Positions 9,418 through 18,821 of a stretch of 64,000 nucleotides of DNA are shown piece after piece (position 1 is the first letter of the stretch; each line of letters starts with the position of its first letter). This DNA comes from Peptococcus niger. GTDB lineage: Bacteria > Bacillota > Peptococcia > Peptococcales > Peptococcaceae. A program made the position numbers and the translations under genes. The stretch is taken from the NCBI RefSeq assembly GCF_900101835.1, contig NZ_FNAF01000006.1, positions 49,345 to 113,344 on the forward strand, read 5' to 3'. The notes under the pieces were generated by a model. It made no database searches. It saw only the letters and a list, made by a program, of their open reading frames with translations, and was not told where the DNA came from.

Positions 9418-9621
9418 TTATTCAGTTTTAGCTTTTTTAAATTTTACTCCCCATGCCATAAAGAAACATGCAAATCCAATCATAAAAACGCCATAGCCGT
9501 TTAGGTCTTTTATATAACATATCACCGCAAGGATAACACACACTAATGTGAGCAAAGCATTTAAAACAACTATAAATTGAGCCTCTCTTTTTTTTAATTT
9601 CTTATTTTTCCCTTTCTTCAT
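9418..9621 (-). CDS. Hypothetical two-helix membrane protein
   Basis: A 67-residue protein (ATG 9621, with AGGAG about 10 bases upstream; ATG 9630 is almost on top of that site). It has a very basic N-terminus (KKGKNKKLKKRE), two hydrophobic helices (about residues 17-36 and 43-60) and a basic tail. I recognise no family. It stands alone between the ureohydrolase operon and the permease operon, with a terminator behind it. It is probably a real small membrane protein; function unknown. Confidence 0.5.
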   Translation of the reverse strand: MKKGKNKKLKKREAQFIVVLNALLTLVCVILAVICYIKDLNGYGVFMIGFACFFMAWGVKFKKAKTE

Positions 9622-9784
9622 TCTGTCCATTCTCCTGACACCTATTGCAACGATACGATTTCAACGTAAGCAAATTCATCAATACCTATCCAGTTCTCTT
9701 CTTCGAAAGGATAAGCACACTTCATCAAGTATAAAACTATATGTCTTTTATTATCAAGAAAAACGAGGTGAATTATATATGCAA

Positions 9785-10015
9785 TCAATTTTTATCACGT
9801 ATTTTTTGAAGAAACTTGGCAATTTTTATACCTGGATCTTTCATCACATCCATTCGTTTTTCATTAATCACCGAAGCATTGACTGCAATTAAATCAATCT
9901 CATTTGCAACAGCAAAGTTATATGCTTTTTTCGTGATAACAGTATTGCCATCGATTTTAATACAATTGACGCCATCTTCTCTCATCTTTTGTATTTTCTT
10001 TAATGTGATAAACAT
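9785..10015 (-). CDS. Hypothetical 76-residue protein, last gene of the permease operon
   Basis: The product starts MFITLKKIQKMREDGVNCIK and has no membrane segment. The stretch IDGNTVITKKAYNFAVANEI faintly resembles the short T-P/K-x-A-x-x-x-A motif at the N-terminus of EutQ/EutT-type proteins, but it is too short to assign. A GGAGGG site 6 bases before ATG 10015 and the 26-base gap after the permease stop suggest it is translated as third gene of the hydrolase-permease operon. It could be a regulatory or accessory subunit; I do not know its function. Confidence 0.5.
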   Translation of the reverse strand: MFITLKKIQKMREDGVNCIKIDGNTVITKKAYNFAVANEIDLIAVNASVINEKRMDVMKDPGIKIAKFLQKIRDKN

Positions 10016-10041
10016 ACTCCGCCCTCCAACATACTAGTTAT

Positions 10042-11262
10042 TTAGCGCGCAAGCATTGGAAGCAAAACAGTTACCGTAAACAAGAGGCCAAACAAGAACC
10101 CTGTGTTACCCATAATATACATAGATGGCGCAATCTGTCCATAGATAAATTTCCGTTCTTCTTCATTACGTGCAGCACGAGCCGATACTTCGGTAGACAC
10201 AATACTAATCCCCGGGAAAAGGAACATAATCCCAACGCCTGCGGCAGCAGATAAAATGGGATCGTATCCGAAAAATTTACCAGAAATATATCCACCAAGC
10301 CCAAGGCCTACTGCAGATAGTACAATCAATGCCACTATTGAAGGAAGAACAGATATAACCGCCTGTGGAGTTAACCCATTCATAGAAGTCAATAAATACC
10401 CTATAATCAGTACTGTTAAAAATCCGGAAGAGTTTGCTCTTTCATCAAATAAATAAAGTCTAAAGGCACCAAACAAGCAGCCCAAAATACCAATTAAAAA
10501 GCACCACAAGAAAGCAGACATCCCAGTTACAGACTCTAATGCCACAGCCCCCCATACAGCTAATGCCATTTCTAAAAGAACAACCCCATTATGATCAAGT
10601 TCACTCGGAAGCCATGCCGGGAAAAATGGACTTGGATTCTCTGGAGATCCGTATGCATCCCCACGCTTTGTAAGACGTACTTCCTGCTTATCTTCAACTT
10701 TTGCAACTTTTTGTAACAAATATGCATCTTCTGCATTTAATTTTTTAGCATATTTTCGGAGGATAAATGATGCAATTGGCTGTCCAATAGGATCTACTGT
10801 TACAATCATAATCGTTGGGACACCAATTAAGGCAACCAAATCCAATTTATTTAACTGTGAAATAGTTGCAATCCCCGAAATTGCCCCGCCGCCACAACAA
10901 GCTCCTGCACCTGCAACCATAGTGTCCAATCCAAAGATTAGGCCGCCTATACCTACAGTAAATATCAGAGCAACGATTACGGAAACCAATGCCATAATAA
11001 CACTTTTTAAGTTCTTAACATATTCTCCCGGAGCAACACCAGTGCCTACACCAACGCAAAGCATGTAAAAAGCCATATCCCCCATTGTGGTAAATCCAGC
11101 AGTTTCGGGATATGTCTGCGGCATACCACACCAAATTAAAATAAGGTATAGAATTAAAGCACCAGCCATTGACGGAACTACTGCTTTCGTCAAGTATGAA
11201 ATTACTTCACCGACAGCAACTAGGCCGAATACTACACAGGCAGCCAACATATAACTAGTCAT
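10042..11262 (-). CDS. Multi-spanning permease, possibly related to Na+/glutamate-type (ESS) carriers
   Basis: A 406-residue protein with about 11 hydrophobic helices and one long cytoplasmic loop (about residues 175-225, rich in K, E and P). The segment GAGACCGGGAISGIATISQ near residue 117 resembles the glycine-rich re-entrant loop of GltS/ESS-like carriers, and PGISIVSTEVSARAAR near residue 357 may be its counterpart. I cannot name the substrate. It follows the serine hydrolase by 24 bases with AAAGGAG before ATG 11262, so uptake of a hydrolysable compound, or export of its product, is a plausible joint role. Confidence 0.6.
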   Translation of the reverse strand: MTSYMLAACVVFGLVAVGEVISYLTKAVVPSMAGALILYLILIWCGMPQTYPETAGFTTMGDMAFYMLCVGVGTGVAPGEYVKNLKSVIMALVSVIVALIFTVGIGGLIFGLDTMVAGAGACCGGGAISGIATISQLNKLDLVALIGVPTIMIVTVDPIGQPIASFILRKYAKKLNAEDAYLLQKVAKVEDKQEVRLTKRGDAYGSPENPSPFFPAWLPSELDHNGVVLLEMALAVWGAVALESVTGMSAFLWCFLIGILGCLFGAFRLYLFDERANSSGFLTVLIIGYLLTSMNGLTPQAVISVLPSIVALIVLSAVGLGLGGYISGKFFGYDPILSAAAGVGIMFLFPGISIVSTEVSARAARNEEERKFIYGQIAPSMYIMGNTGFLFGLLFTVTVLLPMLAR

Positions 11263-11286
11263 CTTCTACTCCTTTCTAGCAAATTA

Positions 11287-12750
11287 CTACTTTGCTTGGC
11301 GAGTAAATATAATTGGTTTTACAGAAGGCTCTAACGGAATATCAAAACGATCGATAGAACCATCATAAGCATTAGTATAAAAAGTAACTGGTGCCGTCAC
11401 CACTAAAGTATCCATCTTTATATTGGGCATCTTAAAGATATCATAATGATAATGCACCATTGGTTGCGCCATACCACGGAAAATAGCTTTTAATTGATTC
11501 TCTTCTTTTAAAATTTTGATTTTTCCATACCCAGGATTCCAATATTCCCCAATATAGCTCTCCAATTCATGAGAAGGTTTTGTTCCAGTAACGGGCTTAT
11601 CAGGCATAAGGTTAATTACCTCATCCAAATAGAATCCACCCCATTGGCCCTTTTGAGACTCAAAGAACGCTGACCAGTCGTGTGTTTTTTCAAGTCCCAG
11701 TACATTATCTAAAATAGTATATAGAATAGATTGTTCAATTAATATTGCAGAGTTATGATTATTAATCATAATCATAACTCCAATGTTTTTCTTTGGCAGG
11801 AAACACATCAGCGAGCAATATCCTTCTATTTCACCGACATGATACACAAGATCATTGCCTCTGTAATAATCTTCAATCCACCCCATACTATATCCTTGGA
11901 TTGGAGGAATTTCATCAATTTGGACACTCCACATCGGAAAAGGCACTGCCCATCTGTGCATCTCTTCCATACACTGTTTGGAAATTAGCTGTTTTCCATT
12001 CCATTCTCCCATATTTAAATGAAATTGAATCCATTTCATCATGTCATCAAGGCAAGAATTGATTGCCGCACACGGCTCCCCTGGGCTAACCGACCAATTT
12101 TTAATCTTCACAATGGTCCCATCGTCCTGCCGCCAATGTGGCTCAGCGATATTACAGCTTGCTCTTAGTTCAGAAATGGTAGTATTACTATTTGTCATGC
12201 CTAGTGGTTCGAATATCCATTCACGGATCATATCATCCCATTGCATACCACTAATTCTTTCTGCAATATATCCAACCAACGTATAAACTACATTGTTATA
12301 CTGAGTTTTCATTCGAATCGGTGCATTTGGCTCGATATATCGTAGGCGTTTGAAGAGTTCTGCTCTATCAATCTCATCTGTATACAAAGAATCATGCCCC
12401 GGAATGCCTGTTCTATGATTCATCATATCTCTAATTGTACATGTCTTAGTTGAATAGTCATCATACATTCTAAAATCTGATAAATACTCAATAATGGGAG
12501 CATCATAATCCAGTTTCCCCTGGTCAACTAGCATTGCAATAAGCGCAGCTGTAAACGACTTTGTGCAAGATGCAATGCCAAATAAGGATTGGGAATCTAA
12601 TTTCGTCTTTTTTTCAACATCTGCTACTCCATACCCCTTAGATAAGATTGTTTTACCATCCTTAATAACCCCAATCGCCATTCCTGGAATGTTATGAATT
12701 TTTAATTCATTTTCGACATACTCATTAGATATAATATCTATTTCACGCAT
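11287..12750 (-). CDS. Beta-lactamase-fold serine hydrolase (peptidase S12 / D-aminopeptidase-like)
   Basis: S12 enzymes use a Ser-x-x-Lys nucleophile and Tyr-x-Asn. Here S61-C-T-K64 and Y151-N-N153 are both present, with HVGEIEGYC (about 317-325) in the place of the third HxG/KTG motif. Residues 1-350 form the catalytic domain; a C-terminal beta-rich region (about 395-487) matches the DUF3471-like lipocalin-type tail of such proteins. There is no signal peptide, so it should act in the cytoplasm. GGAGGTAAGG precedes ATG 12750. First gene of an operon with the permease and the 76-residue protein, divergent from AraC. Substrate (amide, ester or D-amino-acid peptide) unknown. Confidence 0.82.
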   Translation of the reverse strand: MREIDIISNEYVENELKIHNIPGMAIGVIKDGKTILSKGYGVADVEKKTKLDSQSLFGIASCTKSFTAALIAMLVDQGKLDYDAPIIEYLSDFRMYDDYSTKTCTIRDMMNHRTGIPGHDSLYTDEIDRAELFKRLRYIEPNAPIRMKTQYNNVVYTLVGYIAERISGMQWDDMIREWIFEPLGMTNSNTTISELRASCNIAEPHWRQDDGTIVKIKNWSVSPGEPCAAINSCLDDMMKWIQFHLNMGEWNGKQLISKQCMEEMHRWAVPFPMWSVQIDEIPPIQGYSMGWIEDYYRGNDLVYHVGEIEGYCSLMCFLPKKNIGVMIMINNHNSAILIEQSILYTILDNVLGLEKTHDWSAFFESQKGQWGGFYLDEVINLMPDKPVTGTKPSHELESYIGEYWNPGYGKIKILKEENQLKAIFRGMAQPMVHYHYDIFKMPNIKMDTLVVTAPVTFYTNAYDGSIDRFDIPLEPSVKPIIFTRQAK

Positions 12751-12959
12751 TTCCTTACCTCCTTCTATTCTTCATCCTTCTATAAAACGCATTATATAAA
12801 ATCATAATAGCCTGATTCTTCAATTATTCAACATTTAGATTGCTATAAAATATCTTTACATTGCTATTTTTTCAATAAACCTGAAATCTATTCCATATTT
12901 GTGTATAATAAACGCAAGATAATACATTTATAAAGCAATATAATTCTAGAGGTACTAAT

Positions 12960-14807
12960 ATGAGATCTGAAAAATATGTTTATAATGATGATTTGCCGAT
13001 AAATATATCAGTAAAAAACATCAGATATTACCCGCCGCATTATCATGAAGATATTGAGATCTTGCTCGTTCTACATGGTGATTTAAACTTTAGAAATGGG
13101 CCTTTTAATTATAAACTTACAGCCGGGGATATTTTTACAAACAACCGATACGAAGTTCACTCCATGAAATCAACCGATCAGGATAATGCAATTGTAAGTA
13201 TAAAAATAAGCAATAGATTTTTTACTCGTTTTTTCCCTACTCTGTCTACTAGCACCTATATGTATTATTCGGATAAAGATAAAGTTAAGCAACAAGAACA
13301 TCTAAAACTTATGATTCTATCTTTAGTAGATAAATATTTAAAAAAAGGCTATAACTACAAACAACAGTGTATAGATGATACTTTTAGAATAATTGAGTAT
13401 TTAAATGAAAATTTTAACGTATTTGGGTTCACAAAAAATCAACTCACTAAATTCGAGAGTTCTAACATTGTAACAATACAAAGAATCCGCGACATTATTC
13501 ATTATACATATGAGAATCATTCATCTAATATTTCTTTAGATGATTTAGCAGAGCTTGAACATCTAAATAAATACTATCTATCTCATTTAATAAAAGACAG
13601 TATCGGAATCAGCTTTACGCAATTTCTTTATTTCGTAAGAGTTGAATGGTCAGAAGTGAATCTAATAAATTCTAGGAAAAAAATCAGTGAAATTGCGCGA
13701 GATGTTGGCTTTTCAAGTACAAATTACTATCGAAAATATTTCAAATATTGGTTTGGAGATACTCCAGAAAATTATAGAAAAAAATATGCTCCGCTCATAA
13801 AAAATGAAAATAATCTAGATTTATCATTTGTACTTAACGAGACTGATGCTATTTATCTAATCAACTCTTTATTATCACAGATGGGTATTTATGATTCCTC
13901 AACAAGTATTTCGAATAATAAAAATGTATCGATTAAAATTAATAACGAAACAGTTCCTATAAGGGAGATTATGCATCACCCTAGAGTGTTAATCACAATG
14001 AATGACTTCAACTCTATGCATTTTCGCCTATTTAAATATCTATATGATTTGAATTGCCAGGAAGTAATCTTACAAATTAATGATAGAGACAATGCTATAG
14101 AAGTAGTATCCGCTCGTGACTATTTTTTGAATCATGGATTCCACGTAACACTTGATTCACATAAATCTACTGCAAATCTAAGCCATGGATTTGATTCCAT
14201 AGCATCAATGTTCTATATATATAAGCGTTATATACTAAGTGACGATAGTCAAATAACCTTACAGTTACGTGACCAATGCAATTCTGATATTTTTCTAAGC
14301 GGACAATACACGCTATTAACATCAACTGAAATTCCTAAACCAAGTTACTATGCATTTCAGATTTTATCTATGCTAAATGGTGAATTACTTTCTCATAGCC
14401 AATATCACACACTAATCAAAATTCACACTAAATTTCCATCATACTTATTGTTAACCATGAACTTTAATGAATCTATAGAAAAACTATGTACTACAACACC
14501 AACAATATACGAGGTCAAAAGCACTATTGATTCTTTTATTGATGAATTAAATATTTCCGTAAAAATAGAGCTCCAAAAAGGTAAATACATAGTTACTAAA
14601 CATACTTTTGATTACTACAATAATATCTTTAACTTCATGAGTAAACTTAACTTTCCCAGCTCATTAGACCTATCAATAACTAAAATCCTAAATTATTGCA
14701 CTATTCCACAGACCGACATATATTCAACCGATATCACCGATAATATCTTAATTACCAGTACCTTGAGAGGAGTAGGATGCCAAGCCATATATATGCAAAG
14801 GATGTGA
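12960..14807 (+). CDS. AraC-family regulator with cupin N-terminus and GH39-like C-terminus
   Basis: A 615-residue protein. The N-terminus (about 10-100) is a cupin sensor (PPHYHEDIEILLVLHGDLNF, LTAGDIFTNN). An AraC helix-turn-helix pair occupies about 175-277 (ISLDDLAELEHLNKYYLSHL and ISEIARDVGFSSTNYYRKYF). The remaining 330 residues resemble a glycoside hydrolase 39-like module; the stretch YTLLTSTEIPKPSYYAFQIL near residue 450 is the clearest trace. Catalytic glutamates are not evident, so it probably senses rather than cleaves. The gene is divergent from the hydrolase-permease operon with a 209-base gap, so it likely controls it. Very AT-rich codons. Confidence 0.8.
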   Translation: MRSEKYVYNDDLPINISVKNIRYYPPHYHEDIEILLVLHGDLNFRNGPFNYKLTAGDIFTNNRYEVHSMKSTDQDNAIVSIKISNRFFTRFFPTLSTSTYMYYSDKDKVKQQEHLKLMILSLVDKYLKKGYNYKQQCIDDTFRIIEYLNENFNVFGFTKNQLTKFESSNIVTIQRIRDIIHYTYENHSSNISLDDLAELEHLNKYYLSHLIKDSIGISFTQFLYFVRVEWSEVNLINSRKKISEIARDVGFSSTNYYRKYFKYWFGDTPENYRKKYAPLIKNENNLDLSFVLNETDAIYLINSLLSQMGIYDSSTSISNNKNVSIKINNETVPIREIMHHPRVLITMNDFNSMHFRLFKYLYDLNCQEVILQINDRDNAIEVVSARDYFLNHGFHVTLDSHKSTANLSHGFDSIASMFYIYKRYILSDDSQITLQLRDQCNSDIFLSGQYTLLTSTEIPKPSYYAFQILSMLNGELLSHSQYHTLIKIHTKFPSYLLLTMNFNESIEKLCTTTPTIYEVKSTIDSFIDELNISVKIELQKGKYIVTKHTFDYYNNIFNFMSKLNFPSSLDLSITKILNYCTIPQTDIYSTDITDNILITSTLRGVGCQAIYMQRM

Positions 14808-14884
14808 TTTATCCTTTTTAATGATTAATCTAGTATATTCGAAAGAATGATAACACTAAAATTCTATTCCTTTTAAAAGCTCAT

Positions 14885-14919
14885 AAAAAAATCCGTCGGC
14901 ACTCCACCGACGGATTTTT
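14885..14919. terminator. Bidirectional intrinsic terminator
   Basis: Perfect stem AAAAATCCGTCGG/CCGACGGATTTTT with a 7-base loop, A's left and T's right. It ends the AraC gene and the convergent rubrerythrin gene, and marks the right edge of the AT-rich stretch. Confidence 0.9.
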
Positions 14920-14935
14920 GACATTAGGAACAGAC

Positions 14936-15505
14936 TTATTTAACGATGTCGCTGTTGTCTTGTGCGTAAGCTTCTGCTTGCACTTCAAAGTGGGCTTGCG
15001 GATGCAGGCAGGCCGGGCATTTTTCCGGTGCTTCTTTACCTACATAAATGTAGCCGCAGTTGTTGCATTTCCAACGCACATCGTGGTCACGTTTAAAGAC
15101 GGTGTCATTCTTGACGGTTTCAAGAAGTGCCAGATAGCGTCTTTCGTGTTCACGTTCAACTTCGCCAACGTGTTTGAAACGATCGGCAATTTCATCAAAG
15201 CCTTCTTCACGAGCTTCTTTTTCCATGCGTTGATACATGTCGGTCCACTCGAAATTTTCGCCTTCTGCTGCCATGGTGAGGGCTTCAGCCGTGGCCGGAA
15301 TCTTGCCGCCGTTCAGGAAGCGGAACCACAGTTTTGCGTGTTGATGTTCCTGGCGAGCGGTTTCAAAAAAGATATTTTGAATTTGAACATAGCCGTCTTT
15401 TTTGGCTTGTGCGCCGAAAAAGTCGTACTTGTTGCGTGCCATGGATTCACCGGCAAAAGCTTCCTGTAAATTTGCTTCAGTCTTGGTACCTTTAATGTCT
15501 TTCAT
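14936..15505 (-). CDS. rbr: Rubrerythrin
   Basis: Rubrerythrin is an NADH-peroxidase-type di-iron protein that reduces H2O2 in anaerobes. The 189-residue product has the ferritin-like four-helix domain with the two ligand motifs ([13 protein letters not shown] near 50-62, VEREHERRY near 125) and a C-terminal rubredoxin domain (CNNCGYIY ... CPACLHP, about 155-175). The frame extends upstream, but ATG 15505 has GAGGAGA 7 bases before it; ATG 15511 is too close. It is flanked by terminators and looks monocistronic. Confidence 0.95.
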   Translation of the reverse strand: MKDIKGTKTEANLQEAFAGESMARNKYDFFGAQAKKDGYVQIQNIFFETARQEHQHAKLWFRFLNGGKIPATAEALTMAAEGENFEWTDMYQRMEKEAREEGFDEIADRFKHVGEVEREHERRYLALLETVKNDTVFKRDHDVRWKCNNCGYIYVGKEAPEKCPACLHPQAHFEVQAEAYAQDNSDIVK

Positions 15506-15632
15506 ACTCATTCTCCTCTTCTTAAAGTGAATTCCTCCGAAAAAATCATCGCAGGGTGACAATTTCACCTACCCTTTATATAACCGCTCTTGTAAATTCC
15601 AAACAAATTCTTGCATTTTATTCAGCTGTTGC

Positions 15633-15654
15633 AAAAAGGACCCTTGAGGGTCCT
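15633..15654 (-). terminator. Terminator of veg
   Basis: On the minus strand AGGACCC-TCAA-GGGTCCT is followed by TTTTT, 8 bases beyond the veg stop codon. Confidence 0.8.
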
Positions 15655-15661
15655 CTGCTGG

Positions 15662-15940
15662 TTAGTTAATATTGGGGGTTAATGAATAGGTGTGTCCGTC
15701 TTTGTGCAATGAAATAACGACATTCCCCGTGAACAAGTCCACGTAGCTGAAAGATAAACGCCGCTCTTCTTCATCGCTATCATCCCCAACACGGACAACA
15801 AATAAATTGGGATATGTATTTTCCAGGACACCTTCATACGGTACAATGCGTTTTCGACCGACATTTGCGTCCACGTCTATGTCGCACCCGACAAATGGGG
15901 TCAGTGCTTTGCGCAAACGCTCAATGGTTCTCTTGGACAT
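15662..15940 (-). CDS. veg: Veg family protein
   Basis: A 92-residue protein of the Firmicute Veg family (DUF1021). It shares the family's pattern: an N-terminal helix with a K/R-R-x-L motif, the G-x-K/R-x segment (NVGRKRIVPYEGVLENTYP) and the hydrophobic strand LFVVRVGD, ending in a SFSYVDLFTGNV stretch that matches the SYSYADILT signature. In Bacillus Veg affects biofilm matrix expression and spore outgrowth, but its biochemistry is unsettled. AAAGGGTGAAGG precedes ATG 15940. Confidence 0.85.
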   Translation of the reverse strand: MSKRTIERLRKALTPFVGCDIDVDANVGRKRIVPYEGVLENTYPNLFVVRVGDDSDEEERRLSFSYVDLFTGNVVISLHKDGHTYSLTPNIN

Positions 15941-16126
15941 ACAACCTTCACCCTTTCGATGACCTCTTTAGCATATCATATACAGTATAGTGCATCAGAA
16001 AGGGTTTGTCAAGTTGACCAAAAATTATACAAAGAGATGGCAGTCCTGTCAAGATGTAAAAGGGCCTTTTTTGACAAAAAACAAACATTTTATGCCATTT
16101 TTTAATTTACTTTTTTCTGGACCCAT

Positions 16127-16160
16127 AAAAATACCCTGCAGGGGGTTTCTCTGCAGGGTA
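16127..16160 (-). terminator. Terminator of rplI
   Basis: On the minus strand TACCCTGCAG ... CTGCAGGGTA is followed by TTTTT; it begins 5 bases after the rplI stop. Confidence 0.88.
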
Positions 16161-16165
16161 GGCCT

Positions 16166-16618
16166 TTAGTTTTCTTCGGCGGAGACTTGTACGCGCAAGG
16201 TCGGATGCACCTGCGGGTGCAATTTCAAGGTCACTTCCGCAACGCCTAGGTCTTTAATGCGTTCCGGGAGGATAATTTTACGCCGGTCAATATCAACGCC
16301 GTATTGCTGTTGTAAGGCTTCGGCTATTTCTTTATTGGTGACGGCGCCAAAGGTCTTACCGCCGGAGCCGACTTTCGTGTACACTTGTACCTTTGCATCT
16401 TTGAGTTGCTCGGCAATGGCCTTGGCTTGGGCCAATTCATAGGCGGCTTCTTCGGCTTGGGCTTCTTGACGCTCTGCCAACTCTTTCAAACTTTTTTTGC
16501 TTGCTTCAACGGCCAATCCATTGGGAATGAGAAAGTTGCGCGCATAGCCGGTTTTTGCATTAACGACGTCATCTTTCTTACCCACCTTGGCAACATCTTG
16601 TAATAAAATAACTTTCAT
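16166..16618 (-). CDS. rplI: Ribosomal protein L9
   Basis: L9 is a two-domain 50S protein that affects translation fidelity. The 150-residue product begins MKVILLQDVAKVGKKDDVVN and contains GYARNFLIPNGLA, the classical L9 signature, then the long connecting helix and the C-terminal domain. ATG 16618 has AAAGGAG 8 bases upstream, better than ATG 16624. It stands alone between veg and the his operon, without rpsF-ssb-rpsR or dnaB neighbours. Confidence 0.96.
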   Translation of the reverse strand: MKVILLQDVAKVGKKDDVVNAKTGYARNFLIPNGLAVEASKKSLKELAERQEAQAEEAAYELAQAKAIAEQLKDAKVQVYTKVGSGGKTFGAVTNKEIAEALQQQYGVDIDRRKIILPERIKDLGVAEVTLKLHPQVHPTLRVQVSAEEN

Positions 16619-16677
16619 TGGCATGCTCCTTTCGAAATTGGCTTCATCATAGCAGAATCAGGCCCCAGACGCAAGGA

Positions 16678-17001
16678 TCAGCTCTCGTGGTCGCTGGCAT
16701 GCACCGGTTTCTTATTGCCGATGCGTTCAGCCCTGCGCATCAATTCAGCGTCAATGGCGTCAAGGGAAACGCCTTTTTCAGCCAGAAGTACCATCAGGTG
16801 ATAGAGCAGGTCGCTAATTTCACCAACAAAGGCATCTGCATCGGTATTTTTAGCGGCAATGACCACTTCCGTCGATTCTTCACCGACTTTTTTTAAGATT
16901 TTATCCAATCCTTCATCAAAAAGATAGGCGGTGTAGGAGCCTTCAAAAGGAGCGATGCGCCGCTCTTCAATGACTTGATAAAGCTGTTCTAAACTTTGCA
17001 T
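16678..17001 (-). CDS. hisE: Phosphoribosyl-ATP pyrophosphatase
   Basis: HisE hydrolyses phosphoribosyl-ATP to phosphoribosyl-AMP, step 2 of histidine synthesis. The 107-residue MazG-fold protein has KILKKVGEESTEVVIAAKN and EISDLLYHLMVLL, carrying the E-x-x-E and E-x-x-D metal ligands. It is the last gene of the operon, 8 bases behind hisI; in many bacteria the two are fused, here they are separate. Confidence 0.95.
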   Translation of the reverse strand: MQSLEQLYQVIEERRIAPFEGSYTAYLFDEGLDKILKKVGEESTEVVIAAKNTDADAFVGEISDLLYHLMVLLAEKGVSLDAIDAELMRRAERIGNKKPVHASDHES

Positions 17002-17009
17002 AAATCCCC

Positions 17010-17342
17010 CTATTGATGACTTTCCGGTAAGACAGGGTTAAAAAAGCAAGTGACGGCGCCAGTATGACAGGCCGGTCCGGCGGGCAACACTTTGATCAGG
17101 AAAGTGTCCAGGTCACAATCGGCTGTGATGGAGACCACCTTCTGGGTATTGCCGCTGGTTTCTCCCTTATGCCAGAGGGTTTGCCGGGACCGGCTCCAAA
17201 AAACCGTTTCGCCGGTATCCAGCGTTGCCTGCAGGGCCTCTTCGTTCATGTAGGCCAGCATCAGGACCTCGCCACTCCGGGCATCTTGAACGATGGCGGG
17301 CACCAGGCTGCTTTTTTTAAAATATTGGCTGAGCGGCTGCAT
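17010..17342 (-). CDS. hisI: Phosphoribosyl-AMP cyclohydrolase
   Basis: HisI opens the adenine ring of PR-AMP (step 3). The 110-residue protein shows the family motifs [29 protein letters not shown] and the metal-binding Cys/Asp residues in DCDLDT and [11 protein letters not shown] use ATG 17342, which overlaps the hisF stop (TGATG), rather than the TTG one codon earlier. This arrangement implies translational coupling to hisF. Confidence 0.95.
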   Translation of the reverse strand: MQPLSQYFKKSSLVPAIVQDARSGEVLMLAYMNEEALQATLDTGETVFWSRSRQTLWHKGETSGNTQKVVSITADCDLDTFLIKVLPAGPACHTGAVTCFFNPVLPESHQ

Positions 17343-18094
17343 CAATAAACGTCCAGCCCTTCTTCTTTCAGGGCTGCTTTGATTTCGCCAACGGACATTT
17401 CCCCGAAATGGAAGACGGAAGCAGCCAAGGCCGCCTCGCAGTCACTTTCTTTGAGCACGTCGATGATGTCCTGGACCTTCCCGGCGCCGCCGGAGGCGAT
17501 GACCGGAATAGAGACCGCTTCGGTAACGGCACGGGTCATGGGAATGTCATAGCCGGCCTTGGTGCCGTCTGCATCAATGGAGGTAAGCAAGATGGCGCCG
17601 ACGCCCAGGGCTTCCACTTCCTTAGCCCAGGGCAAAAGGTCTTTACCGGTATCTTCCAGGCCACCGCCTATAAAGACGTGCCAGGAGCCATCCACTTCTT
17701 TGGCGTCAATGGCAGCTACAATGGCGTCTTTGCCGTATTTCTCTACGCCCTGGCGCAAGAGATCCGGGGTTTTCACCGCTGCGGAATTGATGCCCACCCG
17801 GGTGGCCCCGGCGGCCATGGCGGCATCAATATCTGCCAGGGAGGTCATGCCGCCGCCTTGGGTTACGGGCAGGTCGGTGACGGCGCAAACCCGTTTCAAA
17901 ACATCCAAGCGGGTGGCCCGTCCTTCGGTGCCGGCGGTGATGTCCAAAACGACCAGCTCATCGGCCCCTTCTTCTGTGTACCGCTTGGCCAGGTCTGCCG
18001 GATCGCCAACGTCTTTGACGTCTACAAAGTGAACGCCTTTGACCACTTTACCGTCACGGGTGTCTAAGCAGGGGATTAAACGTTTTTTATTCAT
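17342..18094 (-). CDS. hisF: Imidazole glycerol phosphate synthase cyclase subunit
   Basis: HisF cyclises PRFAR with ammonia to IGP and AICAR (step 5). The 250-residue TIM barrel starts [20 protein letters not shown] with catalytic Asp in CLDTRDG; the second catalytic Asp is in [10 protein letters not shown], and GGGM and SGGAG phosphate-binding loops are present. The frame runs on upstream into hisA, but ATG 18094 with AAAGGAG is the start, overlapping hisA by 8 bases. Its normal partner, the glutaminase HisH, is not in this operon. Confidence 0.96.
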   Translation of the reverse strand: MNKKRLIPCLDTRDGKVVKGVHFVDVKDVGDPADLAKRYTEEGADELVVLDITAGTEGRATRLDVLKRVCAVTDLPVTQGGGMTSLADIDAAMAAGATRVGINSAAVKTPDLLRQGVEKYGKDAIVAAIDAKEVDGSWHVFIGGGLEDTGKDLLPWAKEVEALGVGAILLTSIDADGTKAGYDIPMTRAVTEAVSIPVIASGGAGKVQDIIDVLKESDCEAALAASVFHFGEMSVGEIKAALKEEGLDVY

Positions 18095-18821
18095 GTGTCT
18101 CTCCTTTGGCAATCGCCAATGCGTCTTCCAAGTCAAGGGTGCCTTCATATAAGGCTTTCCCGCAGATGACCCCATCAATGCCCAAGTCCTTGATGGCGCG
18201 AATGTCCTCTTTTGTGTGCACGCCACCGGAGGCGATGAGTTCAGATTCGGGCATGGCCTCTCGTAAGCGTTTGAGCCCGTCCAGGTCCGGACCGGTTAAG
18301 GTCCCATCGCGGCTGATGTCCGTATAAATAAAGGTGTGGACGCCCAGCTCGGCCATCTTTTCGGCCATTTCAATGTAGTCAATATCGCTTTTAGAGGTCC
18401 AGGCATCGCCACAAACATAGCCGTCTTTGGCGTCAATGCCCACGGCAATTGATTCCGGGCCGAAATTGTTAATGGCCCGGCGAACAAAATTGGGGTCCTC
18501 AATGGCAATGGACCCCAGCACCACCCGACGGATGCCGTTGTTTAGATAGTGCCGGATCTGGTCTGCTGTCCGGATCCCACCGCCCAGCTCAATGCGCAGG
18601 TTGGTCCGCTTGCCGATTTCCAGAAAAATGCCGCTGTTTAACGCCATCCCCTGTAAGGCCCCGTCCAAGTCCACCATGTGCAGCCACTTACAGCCGGCGG
18701 CTTCAAAGCGGCGTGCCGTGTCCAATGCGTTGTCCGCCACCTTATGGGCGGTATCTAAATCGCCTTGATATAGGCGGACGCAGGTGCCACCCTTAATATC
18801 AATGGCCGGTAAAATAATCAT
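18087..18821 (-). CDS. hisA: ProFAR isomerase
   Basis: HisA performs the Amadori isomerisation of ProFAR to PRFAR (step 4). The 244-residue TIM barrel starts MIILPAIDIKGGTCVRLYQG with the catalytic Asp in PAIDIKGG; the second is in YTDISRDGTLTGPD, and ELGGGIRT and IASGGVH bind the phosphates. It starts 20 bases after the hisB stop, the place where hisH normally sits, and overlaps hisF. Confidence 0.96.
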   Translation of the reverse strand: MIILPAIDIKGGTCVRLYQGDLDTAHKVADNALDTARRFEAAGCKWLHMVDLDGALQGMALNSGIFLEIGKRTNLRIELGGGIRTADQIRHYLNNGIRRVVLGSIAIEDPNFVRRAINNFGPESIAVGIDAKDGYVCGDAWTSKSDIDYIEMAEKMAELGVHTFIYTDISRDGTLTGPDLDGLKRLREAMPESELIASGGVHTKEDIRAIKDLGIDGVICGKALYEGTLDLEDALAIAKGETHE

